Shown: positions 27,757-36,667 of the stretch, one piece after another
Layout of the letters: every line of letters begins with the position of its first letter
Position numbering within the stretch: the stretch's first letter is position 1
Assembly: GCA_963802415.1 (NCBI GenBank)
Contig: CAWDIH010000001.1
Span: 1,860,001-1,924,000 of the forward strand
Direction: 5' to 3'
Origin: DATAES01 sp963802415
Lineage (GTDB): Bacteria > Actinomycetota > Acidimicrobiia > Acidimicrobiales > JACDCH01
DNA length: 64,000 nucleotides
Program-made: the position numbers and the translations under genes
The notes under the pieces: generated by a model
Told to the model about the DNA's origin: nothing
The model's input: only the letters and a program-made list of their open reading frames with translations
Database searches by the model: none

Positions 27757-27935
27757 GCGTCTGCGACGAGTTGTGCGGGGACGCGGCGAGGGAGGCTCGG
27801 GCCTGGAGGGCGCGGTCGATCGGGCGCCCGTCCTCGGCGAGCGCCCAGCACTCATCGTGCACGTCGAGCAGCGCGGCACGGGCGCTCCGCAGGAGCGCGT
27901 CCGCTGCGCCGAGGTCGCCCATGCCAACGTAAAGC
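27734..27935 (-). pseudogene. Acyl-CoA dehydrogenase-like C-terminal remnant
   Basis: Directly after the sdhB stop, the minus strand reads RRWLYVGMGDLGAADALLRS, ARAALLDVHDECWALAEDG and DRALQARASLAA. This resembles the last helices of an acyl-CoA dehydrogenase. The N-terminal portion is absent and the reading ends in the dispersed repeat. Confidence 0.4.
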
Positions 27936-27951
27936 CATCGCCTCGCGATGG

Positions 27952-28719
27952 TCAGGTCGCGTTCGTCGGCTTGCGCCGGCGGATCTTGCGTCCCAGCCAG
28001 ACGATCGGGTCGTAGCGGGCGTCGACCACCCGCTCCTTGAGCGGGATGATCGCGTTGTCGGTGATCCGGATCTTCTCGGGACAGACCTCGGTGCAGCACT
28101 TCGTGATGTTGCACATCCCGAGGCCGGTGCGTTGCTGGAGCAGCTCGCGGCGGTCGTTGGTGTCGAGCGGGTGCATCTCGAGTTCGGCATAGCGGATGAA
28201 CAGGCGCGGGCCGGCGAACGCCTCCTTGTTGTCCGGATGGTCGCGGATCACGTGGCACACGGTCTGGCAGAGGAAGCACTCGATGCACCGATGGAACTCC
28301 TGGACCCGATCGATGTCGGCCTGCTGCATCCGGTACGTGCCATCGGGATGCTTCGGCCCGGGCGCGAACGCCGGCACCTCGCGGGCCTTCTCGTAGTTGA
28401 AGGACACATCGGTGACGAGGTCGCGGATCACGGGAAACGTCCGCAGCGGCGCCAACGTGACGGGTTCATCGGGCGGGAGGGTGTTCATGCGGGTCATGCA
28501 CATGAGGCGCGGCAGGCCGTTGATCTCCGCGCTGCACGACCCGCACCGGCCCGCCTTGCAGTTCCATCGGATGGCGAGATCGTTGGCGTCGTACGCCTGG
28601 ACCCGGTGAAGTACGTCGAGGACGACCTCACCTTCTTCGGCCACAACTCCGTAGTCGCGGAACTCACCGCCAGCCGCGTCGCCCCGCCAGATTCGCATGA
28701 CGACGTCGGTGCCCATCAT
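27952..28719 (-). CDS. sdhB: Succinate dehydrogenase/fumarate reductase iron-sulfur subunit
   Basis: The 255-residue protein carries electrons between the flavin and the quinone site. The [2Fe-2S] ligands are C54, C59 and C62 (NCKAGRCGSCS) with C74. The [4Fe-4S] and [3Fe-4S] ligands lie in RCIECFLCQTVCH and MCNITKCCTEVCPE. It starts at ATG 28719 in an ATGA overlap with the sdhA stop. The gene order (membrane subunit, flavoprotein, iron-sulfur) and sequence style match mycobacterial Sdh1. Confidence 0.92.
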   Translation of the reverse strand: MMGTDVVMRIWRGDAAGGEFRDYGVVAEEGEVVLDVLHRVQAYDANDLAIRWNCKAGRCGSCSAEINGLPRLMCMTRMNTLPPDEPVTLAPLRTFPVIRDLVTDVSFNYEKAREVPAFAPGPKHPDGTYRMQQADIDRVQEFHRCIECFLCQTVCHVIRDHPDNKEAFAGPRLFIRYAELEMHPLDTNDRRELLQQRTGLGMCNITKCCTEVCPEKIRITDNAIIPLKERVVDARYDPIVWLGRKIRRRKPTNAT

Positions 28720-30506
28720 TCGGCCTTTAACAATGCTTGTAGGTCTTCCGGCATCTCGGGGAGTGGTTCGCGGGTCAGCGTCAGTTCGCCGTTCCGCTGG
28801 CGGACGACGATGTTGACCTTGCCCAACTCGGGGTCCGTGGTCGGGTAGTCCTCGCGGGTCTGGGCCCCGCGGCTCTCCCGCCGGTCGAGGGCTGCCCGCG
28901 TGATGCACTCTGACACCGCGAGCATCGGGCCGAGATCGAGGGCGAGGTGCCAGCCCGGGTTGTACTGACGGTGGCCCTCGACACGGACGCGACCGGCGCG
29001 CTCGCGCAGTACCGACAGCTCGTCGAGCGCCTTGATCAGCTCGTCCTCGGTGCGGATGATCCCGACGAGGACGTGCATGCACTCTTGGAGATCGCGCTGC
29101 ACGGCGTAGGGGTTCTCGTTGCCGTCGCTGTCGAATGGCCGCAGCGCCTCGCGTGCCAGCGCGTCCACCTGCGCGGCATCCACACCGGGTGACGCGGTGC
29201 TCCCGCCCGCGTACTCCGCCGCGTACTGTCCAGCGCGCCGGCCGAACACCAGGAGATCCGACAGCGAGTTGCCGCCCAGGCGGTTCGCACCGTGCAGCCC
29301 GCCGCCGACCTCACCCGCGGCGAACAGGCCGGGCACACTCGAGGCCTGGCTCTCGGCGTCGACCCGGACGCCGCCCATCATGTAGTGGCAGGTGGGGCCG
29401 ACCTCCATCGCCTCCTTGGAGATGTCGACATCGGCCAGCTCGAGGAACTGGTGGTACATGCCGGGCAACCGGCGGGTTATGTAGTCCGCGTCGTGGCGTG
29501 TGGCGATGTCGAGGTACACGCCCCCGTGAGGGCTCCCCCTGCCCTCCTTTATCTCGGCGTTGATCGCGCGAGCTACCTCGTCACGGGGCAGGAGATCGGG
29601 GGTACGGCGGGCGGTCTTGTCGGTGTACCACCGGTCGGCCTCCTCTTCGGTGTCGGCCGTCTCGGCCCGGAACATGTCGGGGACGTACCGGAACATGAAT
29701 CGTTCGCCCTCGGCGTTGCGCAGCACACCGCCGTCGCCGCGCACCCCCTCAGTGACGAGGATCCCTTGCACGGAGAGCGGCCACACCATGCCGGTCGGAT
29801 GGAACTGGACGAACTCCATGTCGATCAGGTCGGCGCCCGCCCACAGCGCCAGCGCGTGACCGTCGCCCGTGTACTCCCACGAGTTGGACGTGATCTTGTA
29901 CGCCTTGCCGATGCCCCCGGTGGCGAGCACGACCGCCGGAGCCTGGAACACGACGAAGCGCCCCGACTCCCGCCGGTAGGCGAACGCGCCGGCGATGAGA
30001 TCGCCGTCCTTGAGGAGCCGGGTGACCGTGCACTCCATGAAGACCTCGATGCTCGTGGGTGTCGCGCGGTGCTGGAGGGTGCGGATCATCTCGAGCCCCG
30101 TGCGGTCGCCGACGTGCGCGAGGCGGGCGAACCGGTGACCGCCGAAGTCGCGTTGGAGGATGCGGCCGTCGTCGGTGCGGTCGAACAGCGCGCCCCACTC
30201 CTCGAGCTCAAGTACCCGTTCCGGCGACTCTTGCGCGTGGATCTGGGCCATGCGCCAGTTGCTCAGCAACTTGCCGCCGCGCATCGTGTCGCGGAAGTGG
30301 ACCTGCCAGTTGTCCTCCGAGTACACATTGCCCATCGCGGCGGCGATTCCCCCTTCCGCCATGACGGTGTGAGCCTTGCCGAGCAACGACTTGCAGATGA
30401 TCGCCGTCTTCGCGCCGCCCGCCGAGGCCTCGATGGCGGCTCGGAGGCCCGCGCCGCCCGCCCCGACGATGATGACGTCGAACGAGTGCGTCTCGAAGTC
30501 CGCCAC
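28716..30506 (-). CDS. sdhA: Succinate dehydrogenase/fumarate reductase flavoprotein subunit
   Basis: The 596-residue protein oxidises succinate to fumarate. The FAD site is DVIIVGAGGAGLRAA; H46 in GKAHTVMAEGG is the likely covalent FAD attachment residue. Substrate-loop and capping motifs include FVQFHPTGMV and RGSPHGGVYLDI, with GLHGANRLGGNSLSDLLVFG near the C-terminal FAD contacts. The GTG start at 30506 overlaps the sdhC stop (TAGTG). The frame extends far upstream through sdhC, but that part is a shadow. Confidence 0.92.
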   Translation of the reverse strand: MADFETHSFDVIIVGAGGAGLRAAIEASAGGAKTAIICKSLLGKAHTVMAEGGIAAAMGNVYSEDNWQVHFRDTMRGGKLLSNWRMAQIHAQESPERVLELEEWGALFDRTDDGRILQRDFGGHRFARLAHVGDRTGLEMIRTLQHRATPTSIEVFMECTVTRLLKDGDLIAGAFAYRRESGRFVVFQAPAVVLATGGIGKAYKITSNSWEYTGDGHALALWAGADLIDMEFVQFHPTGMVWPLSVQGILVTEGVRGDGGVLRNAEGERFMFRYVPDMFRAETADTEEEADRWYTDKTARRTPDLLPRDEVARAINAEIKEGRGSPHGGVYLDIATRHDADYITRRLPGMYHQFLELADVDISKEAMEVGPTCHYMMGGVRVDAESQASSVPGLFAAGEVGGGLHGANRLGGNSLSDLLVFGRRAGQYAAEYAGGSTASPGVDAAQVDALAREALRPFDSDGNENPYAVQRDLQECMHVLVGIIRTEDELIKALDELSVLRERAGRVRVEGHRQYNPGWHLALDLGPMLAVSECITRAALDRRESRGAQTREDYPTTDPELGKVNIVVRQRNGELTLTREPLPEMPEDLQALLKAE

Positions 30507-31252
30507 TAGAAGAACCTCAGGTCGTTGATCACTCCGCTGGCGACGAGGCGGACGTAGAGGTCCGCCGACGCCACACCGACGAGGCTCACCCAGGCGATCT
30601 GCATGTGCCGGTGGTTGAGCCTCGACGTGAGCAGCCACAAGCGGTAGCGGGTCGGCGACTTGGAGAAGAGGTCGAGCCCGCCGCCACACACGTGACGGCA
30701 GGAGTGGCACGACAGTGTGTACGCACCCAGCAGCAGGGCGTTCGTGAGCAGCACGAGTGTTCCGACACCTACGCCGAAGCCGTCGGGGAAATCGAACGCC
30801 CGCACCGAGTCGTACAGGAGGATGATCGGGAATGGGAGGACCAGGTAGAAGAAGTAGCGGTGGGCGTTCTGCAGGATGAGCGGGAAGCGGGACTCGCCCT
30901 GATAGCCCGTGCGGGCATCGCGCACCGCGCACGCGGGCGGCGACCAGAAGAAGGAGCGGTAGTACGCCTTCCGGTAGTAGTAACAGGTGAGGCGGAAACC
31001 CAACGGGAGCGGGAGAATCAGCAAGGCCGGAGACAGGTTCCACCAGTCTCCGACCACCTGCCGGGTGGTGTGCTCACAACTTGCCGCGATGCAGGGCGAG
31101 TACAGCGGTGAGAGGTACGGGTCGGCGTAGTAGTTCGCGTTCGAGAAGGCGGCCCACGTGCTGTACACGACGAAGACGAGGAGCACCGCCGCCGTCACCA
31201 GCGGCGGCAGCCACCACGCGTCTTTCCGGAGCGTCAGCCTCGCCGCGGTCAT
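30506..31252 (-). CDS. sdhC: Succinate dehydrogenase membrane-anchor subunit (Sdh1 type)
   Basis: The 248-residue protein has about five membrane helices, e.g. WWLPPLVTAAVLLVFVVYST, HRYFFYLVLPFPIILLYDSV and GTLVLLTNALLLGAYTLSCH. His residues in ILQNAHRYFF and HSCRHVCGG could bind heme. It resembles the single anchor of mycobacterial Sdh1 (Rv0249c type) rather than a classical sdhC/sdhD pair. It starts four bases after the TPR gene ends. Confidence 0.85.
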   Translation of the reverse strand: MTAARLTLRKDAWWLPPLVTAAVLLVFVVYSTWAAFSNANYYADPYLSPLYSPCIAASCEHTTRQVVGDWWNLSPALLILPLPLGFRLTCYYYRKAYYRSFFWSPPACAVRDARTGYQGESRFPLILQNAHRYFFYLVLPFPIILLYDSVRAFDFPDGFGVGVGTLVLLTNALLLGAYTLSCHSCRHVCGGGLDLFSKSPTRYRLWLLTSRLNHRHMQIAWVSLVGVASADLYVRLVASGVINDLRFF

Positions 31253-31255
31253 CGG

Positions 31256-31756
31256 CTACTCCAGTTGGAGCTCTGGTTCGTCCGGTGTCGACTTGAGGTT
31301 GGCGCGGTGAATGGTGCGCACGCACGCATTCCACCGCAACAGTGCGTCGTCGTCGTCCACCGGCCGGATCGCGGCCGCCTTCTCGAACCACTCCATCGCT
31401 TCTCGAAGCGCGCCGTACGCCGAGGCGCGGGCCCTCCCGCGGCGGAGATGGGAGCGGCCTTCGCGTTCGCAGATGATCCCGGCGTAGTAGTTGCGCTTGT
31501 ACTCATCGCCAAGCCGGGTTAGATAGTCGAGCGGGCGCCGGGGGCTGGAGGCCGCCCCAGCAGTGCCGAACTGGTCGGTCAGCGCCAGGATCAGCATCAC
31601 GGTGGCCTCTTGATTGGTCGGATCGACCTCAAGGATGTCGAGGCAGATGCTCTCGGCCTGCTCCGGCTCGTTCAGGAGCCGGTACCGCTCGACCCTCTGC
31701 AGCGCCCTCGGAATGGACCCTCGAGAGATCCGCTGGGGTTCGAGGGACTCGAGCAT
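31256..31756 (-). CDS. TPR-like protein at the head of the sdh operon
   Basis: From ATG 31756 the 166-residue protein reads GSIPRALQRVERYRLLNEPE, QAESICLDILEVDPTNQEAT and EAMEWFEKAAAIRPVDDDDA. These are two or three tetratricopeptide helices. It is the first gene of the sdh operon and abuts sdhC, so it may aid assembly or stability of the complex; that role is inferred from context only. A longer frame from 31915 adds Arg-rich residues that look non-coding. Confidence 0.7.
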   Translation of the reverse strand: MLESLEPQRISRGSIPRALQRVERYRLLNEPEQAESICLDILEVDPTNQEATVMLILALTDQFGTAGAASSPRRPLDYLTRLGDEYKRNYYAGIICEREGRSHLRRGRARASAYGALREAMEWFEKAAAIRPVDDDDALLRWNACVRTIHRANLKSTPDEPELQLE

Positions 31757-32069
31757 CCTCGCATCGTAGAAGGCCCGTCCATCTCGCGCTGCGGCCGGGA
31801 CGAGGCCATGCGCGTGTCGGGCTCCTCGAACAAATGGGCCCGGTCCTCGGCCGACGCGCGATCGACAAACGTGCGAACAGCACCCGCGCGCCCGCGCTCG
31901 GGAGTCGTGTTCCAAGCTCGCGCTCGCGAGCGTTCAAACGTTCATCGGCTGGCCGTCGGAAATCAGTGTGACGGATGGCTCGAGGGGCAATGACGCCGAC
32001 GGGAAGCAACGAACGTGGACCCGGGGTTGCTCGGTCACGACGTCGTCGCCGTACGGGAGGAGCAACCTG
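31757..32069. promoter_or_regulatory. Divergent promoter region (sdh operon and DUF427 gene)
   Basis: This ~310-base gap separates the start of the TPR-sdh operon (minus) from the DUF427 gene (plus). No protein is supported here. A GGGAGGAGC ribosome site for the DUF427 gene ends at about 32063. No clear operator was seen. Confidence 0.4.
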
Positions 32070-32804
32070 ATGAGCACAACGACACGGGGAGCGGTCCGAA
32101 CTGAACCGAGCCACAAGCGAGTGCGCATCTTCTTCGGCGGCAAGTTGATCGTCGACAGCACGGACGCGCTCTACGTGTGGGAGGGCCCCAACTATCCGCA
32201 GTACTACGTCCCGATGCGGGACGTCGCCGAAGGCGTGCTCGTGCCGTCCCCGACGACCGAGCGATCACCGAGCCGGGGCACTGCCACGTTCTTCGACGTG
32301 CGCGCCGGTTGGCGCGAGGCACCCGACAGCGCGTGGAGCTACGGCGACAGCCCGTTCGACGAGCTGCGCGGCCGCGTCCGTTTCGAGTTCGACGCCATGG
32401 ACGCGTGGTTCGAGGAAGACGAGGAGATCTTCGTGCACCCCCGGAGCCCGACGACGCGGGTACAGATCCTGCCCAGCTCGCGACACGTGACGGTGAGCGT
32501 GGACGGGGTCGTCGTCGCGGAAACGCGACGCCCGACGTTTCTCTACGAGACCGGTTTGCGGCGGCGCACGTACTTCAACAAGCTCGATGTACGGATGGAC
32601 CTGCTCACGCCGACCGACACCACCTCGCGCTGTCCCTATAAGGGGACGGCCGAGTACTGGACCGTCACGACACCAGCCGGTGAGCACGTCGACCTTGCCT
32701 GGGGTTACCCGTCTCCGTTGCGGGAGTCCGAGCAGATCGCGGGCCTGGTGGCCTTCTACGACGAGAAGGTCGACGTGACCGTCGACAGTCAGATTCAGGA
32801 CTGA
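32070..32804 (+). CDS. DUF427 family protein, two-domain
   Basis: The 244-residue protein repeats the DUF427 fold twice. The first unit spans KRVRIFFGGKLIVDSTDALY to YGDSPFDELRGRV. The second spans SRHVTVSVDGVVVAETRRPT, YFNKLDVRMDLL, SRCPYKGTAEYWTV and LRESEQIAGLVAFYDEKVDV. DUF427 proteins are common in actinobacteria and their activity is not established. ATG 32070 follows GGGAGGAGC by eight bases. It stands alone. Confidence 0.85.
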   Translation: MSTTTRGAVRTEPSHKRVRIFFGGKLIVDSTDALYVWEGPNYPQYYVPMRDVAEGVLVPSPTTERSPSRGTATFFDVRAGWREAPDSAWSYGDSPFDELRGRVRFEFDAMDAWFEEDEEIFVHPRSPTTRVQILPSSRHVTVSVDGVVVAETRRPTFLYETGLRRRTYFNKLDVRMDLLTPTDTTSRCPYKGTAEYWTVTTPAGEHVDLAWGYPSPLRESEQIAGLVAFYDEKVDVTVDSQIQD

Positions 32805-32892
32805 GCGCGACCTCGAGCGTGACGATGGTTGCGGGGCCGATCCCACGGGATGGCGTCGAGGACACGCGTCGTCAGGTGTGTCACCCAACCCC

Positions 32893-33426
32893 TTATTGGC
32901 CGCGCCCGAACGAGGGTCGCGGCCGCGCCGTTGCCGGAGGGCCGTAGTCCCGCGCACCCGACGGTGGTGGAGATCTCGTCGCAGAACACGCCGCAGCTCC
33001 AAGAGCGGCGACGTGGTCTGCCAGCGCGTCGCCCATGGCCCCGAACGCGTCGTGGGTCGCGGCAAGCATCTGTCCGAGCATCGGGACGAGCAGTCCTCGG
33101 AAGTGCTCGCGCTGCACGAACCGGCAGCCGCCGTCGCGTGACTCGACGGACAGGATGTGGTGGGCATCGAAGAGCTTGGGGACCGCGAGGCGGCCACGCC
33201 ACTCGAGGCGGCGGCCCGGCTCGAGGACGACGACGACCGGGGTGAAGGTCCGCGTCTTCCGACCGGAGAGCGCGAAGGTGGCGCGCAGGCGGGAGCCGGC
33301 CTCGGCTTGGCCGTCGAGCTCGATGATGAACGGGTTCCAGTCGGAATAGCGCGCGAAGTCGGTGACGGTGCTCCACACGATCTCGGCCGGGGCGTCGATG
33401 TCGGTGATGGTCTCGATCGTCTTCAT
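32893..33426 (-). CDS. SRPBCC (START-like) family protein
   Basis: The protein starts MKTIETITDIDAPAEIVWST and VTDFARYSDWNPFIIELDGQ, then GRRLEWRGRLAVPKLFDAHH and FVQREHFRGLLVPMLG. It ends in the SRPBCC C-terminal helix (THDAFGAMGDALADHVAAL). The final ~30 residues are low-complexity, so a late indel is possible. The fold binds hydrophobic ligands in polyketide or aromatic metabolism. The ATG overlaps the VOC stop (ATGA) as the last gene of a coupled operon. Confidence 0.75.
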   Translation of the reverse strand: MKTIETITDIDAPAEIVWSTVTDFARYSDWNPFIIELDGQAEAGSRLRATFALSGRKTRTFTPVVVVLEPGRRLEWRGRLAVPKLFDAHHILSVESRDGGCRFVQREHFRGLLVPMLGQMLAATHDAFGAMGDALADHVAALGAAACSATRSPPPSGARDYGPPATARPRPSFGRGQ

Positions 33427-33806
33427 GAGGTCGCTCTCTCGATCAGCTCGATGACGTTGCCGGAGGGGTCCTGTACGAACAGCTGGGCGATGCCGACGTC
33501 GCTCTCCTTTGGATCGAGGCCGTGAGCGCGTAGCTCGGCGCGCGCATCGGCGAGGTTCGCCACCGAGAACGCGACGTGGTTGGCGATGCCCGTCGGTCGG
33601 GGCGGGGGTGTTCCGGTGTCGATGCCGGCGACCGGCGTGACCAGGTGCACCTCGGTGTCGTCGATCCGCAACCACGCACCGGGGAAGCCCAGGTCCGGTC
33701 GCTCGATTCGCTCGCATCCGAGGATGTCGACGTAGAACGGGAGGGCGGCGTCGAGGTCGGTCACCACGAACGACACGTGGTCGACGCGCGATGCCAGCGG
33801 GCTCAT
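33423..33806 (-). CDS. VOC (glyoxalase/extradiol dioxygenase) superfamily protein
   Basis: The 127-residue protein has two VOC modules: RVDHVSFVVTDLDAALPFYV and TGIANHVAFSVANLADARAE, ending FVQDPSGNVIELIER. Metal ligands would be His in RVDHVSF, His in ANHVAF and Glu in VIELIE. It is coupled on both sides by ATGA overlaps, so it belongs to the monooxygenase pathway, perhaps opening or rearranging its product. Confidence 0.8.
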   Translation of the reverse strand: MSPLASRVDHVSFVVTDLDAALPFYVDILGCERIERPDLGFPGAWLRIDDTEVHLVTPVAGIDTGTPPPRPTGIANHVAFSVANLADARAELRAHGLDPKESDVGIAQLFVQDPSGNVIELIERATS

Positions 33807-34063
33807 GGCGATCGCCCGATGAACTCGGTGATGTGGGCGGCCAGTAGGGCCGGTGCCTGCAACGGGATGACGTGGCCGACGCCTGGAACGATCACAAGCT
33901 GCGCGTTCGGGAACTCGGAGGCGAGGGCCCGCGCGTGGTCGAGCGGCACGAGGGCGGTGACCCGGTCGGCGAGCGCGCCGACAAGTCGGTCGAACATGCG
34001 GTGGTCGGCTTCCGCGCCGTGGAGGAGGAGAACGGGAGGCCCCGATCCGGCGACGCGGATCAC
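33803..34063 (-). pseudogene. Alpha/beta hydrolase with internal deletion
   Basis: Only 86 codons remain. The N-terminal strand and oxyanion loop (VAGSGPPVLLLHGAEADHRM, FDRLVGALADRVTALVPLD) run straight into the C-terminal end with the catalytic His (ASEFPNAQLVIVPGVGHVIP, LLAAHITEFIGR). The central ~150 residues with the nucleophile elbow and acid are gone without disturbing the frame. Start GTG 34063 and stop both sit in 4-base overlaps, so coupling across the operon is kept. It cannot be catalytic. Confidence 0.7.
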
Positions 34064-35654
34064 GTCGCCCGTCCGAGCACGGCGTCGACCGCCGACTGCA
34101 GGACGATGGCCGGGTCGGCCGTCGACCACGCCACGCGCCAGGCGACGTGGCCGTCGGGGCGGACGAGGGCTGCACCGCAGTCGCCGGTCTTGCATCCGTG
34201 GGCGTACGCCGACGCCGACAGCCGCTGCACGCGCAGCGGGATACCGCTTGCGGCCACCTTCTCGGCGGCGGTGCGCCAGTCGTCGCCGTGCGTGCCGGTG
34301 ACGACGACGAGCGCATCGTCGAACCAGTCGAGCGTCGACGCGCCCGAGTCGAGCGCGAGGTGCGGGAAGCGGCTGCCGGGCCGATCGGTCGGCCAGTAGT
34401 AACGAGGGTTCTGGGGCGGGGGAGTGGAGCGGTCGTCGATCACCGCGGTGGACTGGTAGATGAACCCGAGCGACTGGCCCACGCTGTGGAGGTGGTTGTC
34501 GAGGTCGTCGAGCCAGAACTCGAACCGGCCCGGATCCCCGGAGCGCGCCGCAGCTTCGACTTCGAGGATGCGCAGCGAGTTCGCGAAGCTGAACTCAGCG
34601 TTGGACACCGCGACCGGTCGCCGCTCGGCGTCGTAGGTGTCGAGCAACGAGTGGCCGGCGTGCCCGGCCAACACGTAGGCGAGCTTCCACGCGAGGTTGT
34701 GGGCGTCCTGCACGCCGCTGTTGAGCCCGAACCCGCCGGTGGGCGGGAAGCGGTGGGCGGCGTCGCCGACGAGGAACACTCTGCCGCGACGAAAGCTCTC
34801 GGCCGTCTGCATGCTCATCCGCCACGTCGAGGAGTTGATGCGGGTGACGGGTCGGCCCGGCACGCCGAGGTACCACTGCACGAGCGCAGCGAGCTCGTCG
34901 TCGGTGTACGGATGCTCGCGTTCGTCGTCCTCGGCGCCAATGCGACCCACCATCAGCCATCGGTCGCGTCCGTCGGTGTTGAGGAACGTCATCTGTGGCG
35001 CGCTGCCGTCGCTCGGCACGCAGAAGATGCCCGCGGCTTCGCGCGCGATCGGCAGATCTGACAGGTCGACGCGGACGTACTCGTTGATCATCAGCGCGAG
35101 GACCGGCGGGCCGATCATCTCGATACCCACGGCGCGCCGCGTCGAGCTGCTGGCGCCGTCGGCGGCGATGACCCAGTCGGCGGACCACGACTCGGTATGG
35201 CCGCTCACCAGGTCACGAACGCTCGCGTCGACGTGGGTGCCGCGGTCGACGACATCGACGACCTCATGCGAGAAGTGCAGCTCCGTTCGACCGAGTTCGA
35301 CGGCGCGCCGGAGCAGCTCCTCCTCGACCGCGTCCTGCGCGACGAGGCACTTCCACGTGGGGCTCTGATCGCCTCGTGGCTCGGGTGTGGTGCGCCCGTA
35401 CTCCGTGCTGGTGATCGGATCGAAGTAGGCGAAGACATCGGTCCCCTCGGGTAGCCCGCGGCGCGAATCGGGTCCTCCACGCCCCACTGCCGGAAGATCT
35501 CCATGGTCCGGACCCAACAGCCACGCGACTTCGGGTGTTCGGTTGTCGTGGCATTGCGCTCGACCACGTGCGAGCTCACACCGAGACGGGCGAGCGCGAC
35601 CGCCATGGCGAGCCCGACCGGGCCACCGCCGACGATCAGCACCGACGTGTGCAC
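34060..35654 (-). CDS. FAD-dependent aromatic monooxygenase/hydroxylase (frameshifted near N terminus)
   Basis: This is a PheA/MhpA/TfdB-like flavoprotein hydroxylase. The N terminus, from ATG 35654, is MHTSVLIVGGGPVGLAMAVA (GxGxxG) and continues to QWGVEDPIRAAG. Near 35460 one base must be skipped to continue as LPEGTDVFAYFDPITSTEYG. The second FAD motif is GRVFLVGDAAHRFPPTGGFG and LNSGVQDAHNLAWKLAYVL, with a thioredoxin-like C-terminal domain. It heads a four-gene coupled operon (hydrolase remnant, VOC, SRPBCC) and is divergent from a TetR gene. The substrate is likely an aromatic or polyketide-like phenol. Confidence 0.8.
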
Positions 35655-35683
35655 TGCGGTGCACCTTACGGTGGATCGCCATT

Positions 35684-35706
35684 TATCGCAACGAAAAGTT
35701 GCGTTA
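35684..35706. promoter_or_regulatory. Operator candidate between monooxygenase operon and TetR gene
   Basis: CGCAAC (35687-35692) and GTTGCG (35698-35703) form an inverted repeat around GAAAA, with TA at both outer flanks. The divergent intergenic gap is only ~70 bases, so a TetR dimer here would control both directions. The regulatory link is inferred. Confidence 0.6.
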
Positions 35707-35722
35707 CTGCTAGAGTCGGCGC

Positions 35723-36352
35723 ATGCCCGCGTTGGCCGATCCCGCCCCCGTTCGACGGCTCGGTGGTCGCAGCGCCCGCGTACGGCGTGATGTCCTCGCC
35801 GCCACTGTGCAGACTCTGGCCGAGCGTGGCGTCGCCGGCCTCACCGTCGAGGAGGTCGCGGCTCGCGCCGGCGTGAACAAGACCACGATCTACCGGCGAT
35901 GGCCGACTGTCCACGCGCTGGCGGCCGACGCGGTGAGCGACGTGCTCGAGCTCGCGGTGCCGATCCCCGACACGGGTTCGCTGCGGGATGACCTGCGGCG
36001 CGTCCTGCGCGAGGCGCATGCCTTCGTCATCTCACCCATCGGGCAAGCGCTGGTCCATGCCTCGGTCGGCGCGCCCGACACTGCAGAGATCGCCGAGTCG
36101 CTCCAAGCGGTGTGGGCCAAACGGTTCGCGCTGCTCGCGGCAATCGTCGATCGAGCAGTGGCGCGGGGCGAGCTTCCGCCGATCACCGATAGCCGGTTCC
36201 TACTCGAGCAGCTCGCCGCCCCGCTGTACTTCGGGCTCTTCATCATGCGCGCCAAGGTCGATCGGCACTATCTAGATCGCGTTGTCGACCACACGATCGC
36301 TGCCGCCCTGTCCTCGAGAGCTGAAGAGCCGCGCCGGAAGGAACGTGAGTGA
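35723..36352 (+). CDS. TetR-family transcriptional regulator
   Basis: The HTH is RRDVLAATVQTLAERGVAGL, TVEEVAARAGVNKTTIYRRW. The 209-residue protein has the TetR C-terminal domain of the AcrR/TetR_C_16 style (LAAPLYFGLFIMRAKVDRHY). It is divergent from the monooxygenase operon and very likely represses it through the inverted repeat at 35684-35706. Confidence 0.85.
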   Translation: MPALADPAPVRRLGGRSARVRRDVLAATVQTLAERGVAGLTVEEVAARAGVNKTTIYRRWPTVHALAADAVSDVLELAVPIPDTGSLRDDLRRVLREAHAFVISPIGQALVHASVGAPDTAEIAESLQAVWAKRFALLAAIVDRAVARGELPPITDSRFLLEQLAAPLYFGLFIMRAKVDRHYLDRVVDHTIAAALSSRAEEPRRKERE

Positions 36353-36627
36353 CTTGCGCGATTTCGGGCGTAACGGAATCGGCAACCCATCTGCTCGGGG
36401 CCCGGCGCGCGAGAACGCGCGGCGGACGCCAACGGCAGAGGCGTAACGCGTATACAGCGGGCATTGGGACGCCAGCCGGGCGGTGAGTGTCCCCTCGAGT
36501 GGTGGGATTTGAGGGCTGAAGTCCGGCACTGATGGTCCAGGGGAGTTCTTCGAGGAGCTCTACGGCGATCTGAGGGGCCGTTTTCGCGGGGGCACGCGCA
36601 CTTTGGAGGCAGGACCAACTAGCAGGC

Positions 36628-36667
36628 TTGACAATCAGGTTGTCAAAATGACAACATTGTTGTCAAT
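36628..36667. promoter_or_regulatory. Two tandem inverted repeats upstream of MarR gene
   Basis: TTGACAA-TCAGG-TTGTCAA (36628-36646) and TGACAAC-ATT-GTTGTCA (36649-36665) are perfect inverted repeats sharing the half-site TTGACAA. The second runs up to the start codon at 36666 and covers an alternative ATG at 36648. This is the classical arrangement for MarR-type autorepression. Confidence 0.7.

Noticed and set aside
27037..30509. Long plus-strand frames opposite the phosphotransferase and sdh genes
   Set aside because: They are antisense shadows produced by high GC; the minus strand holds conserved genes.
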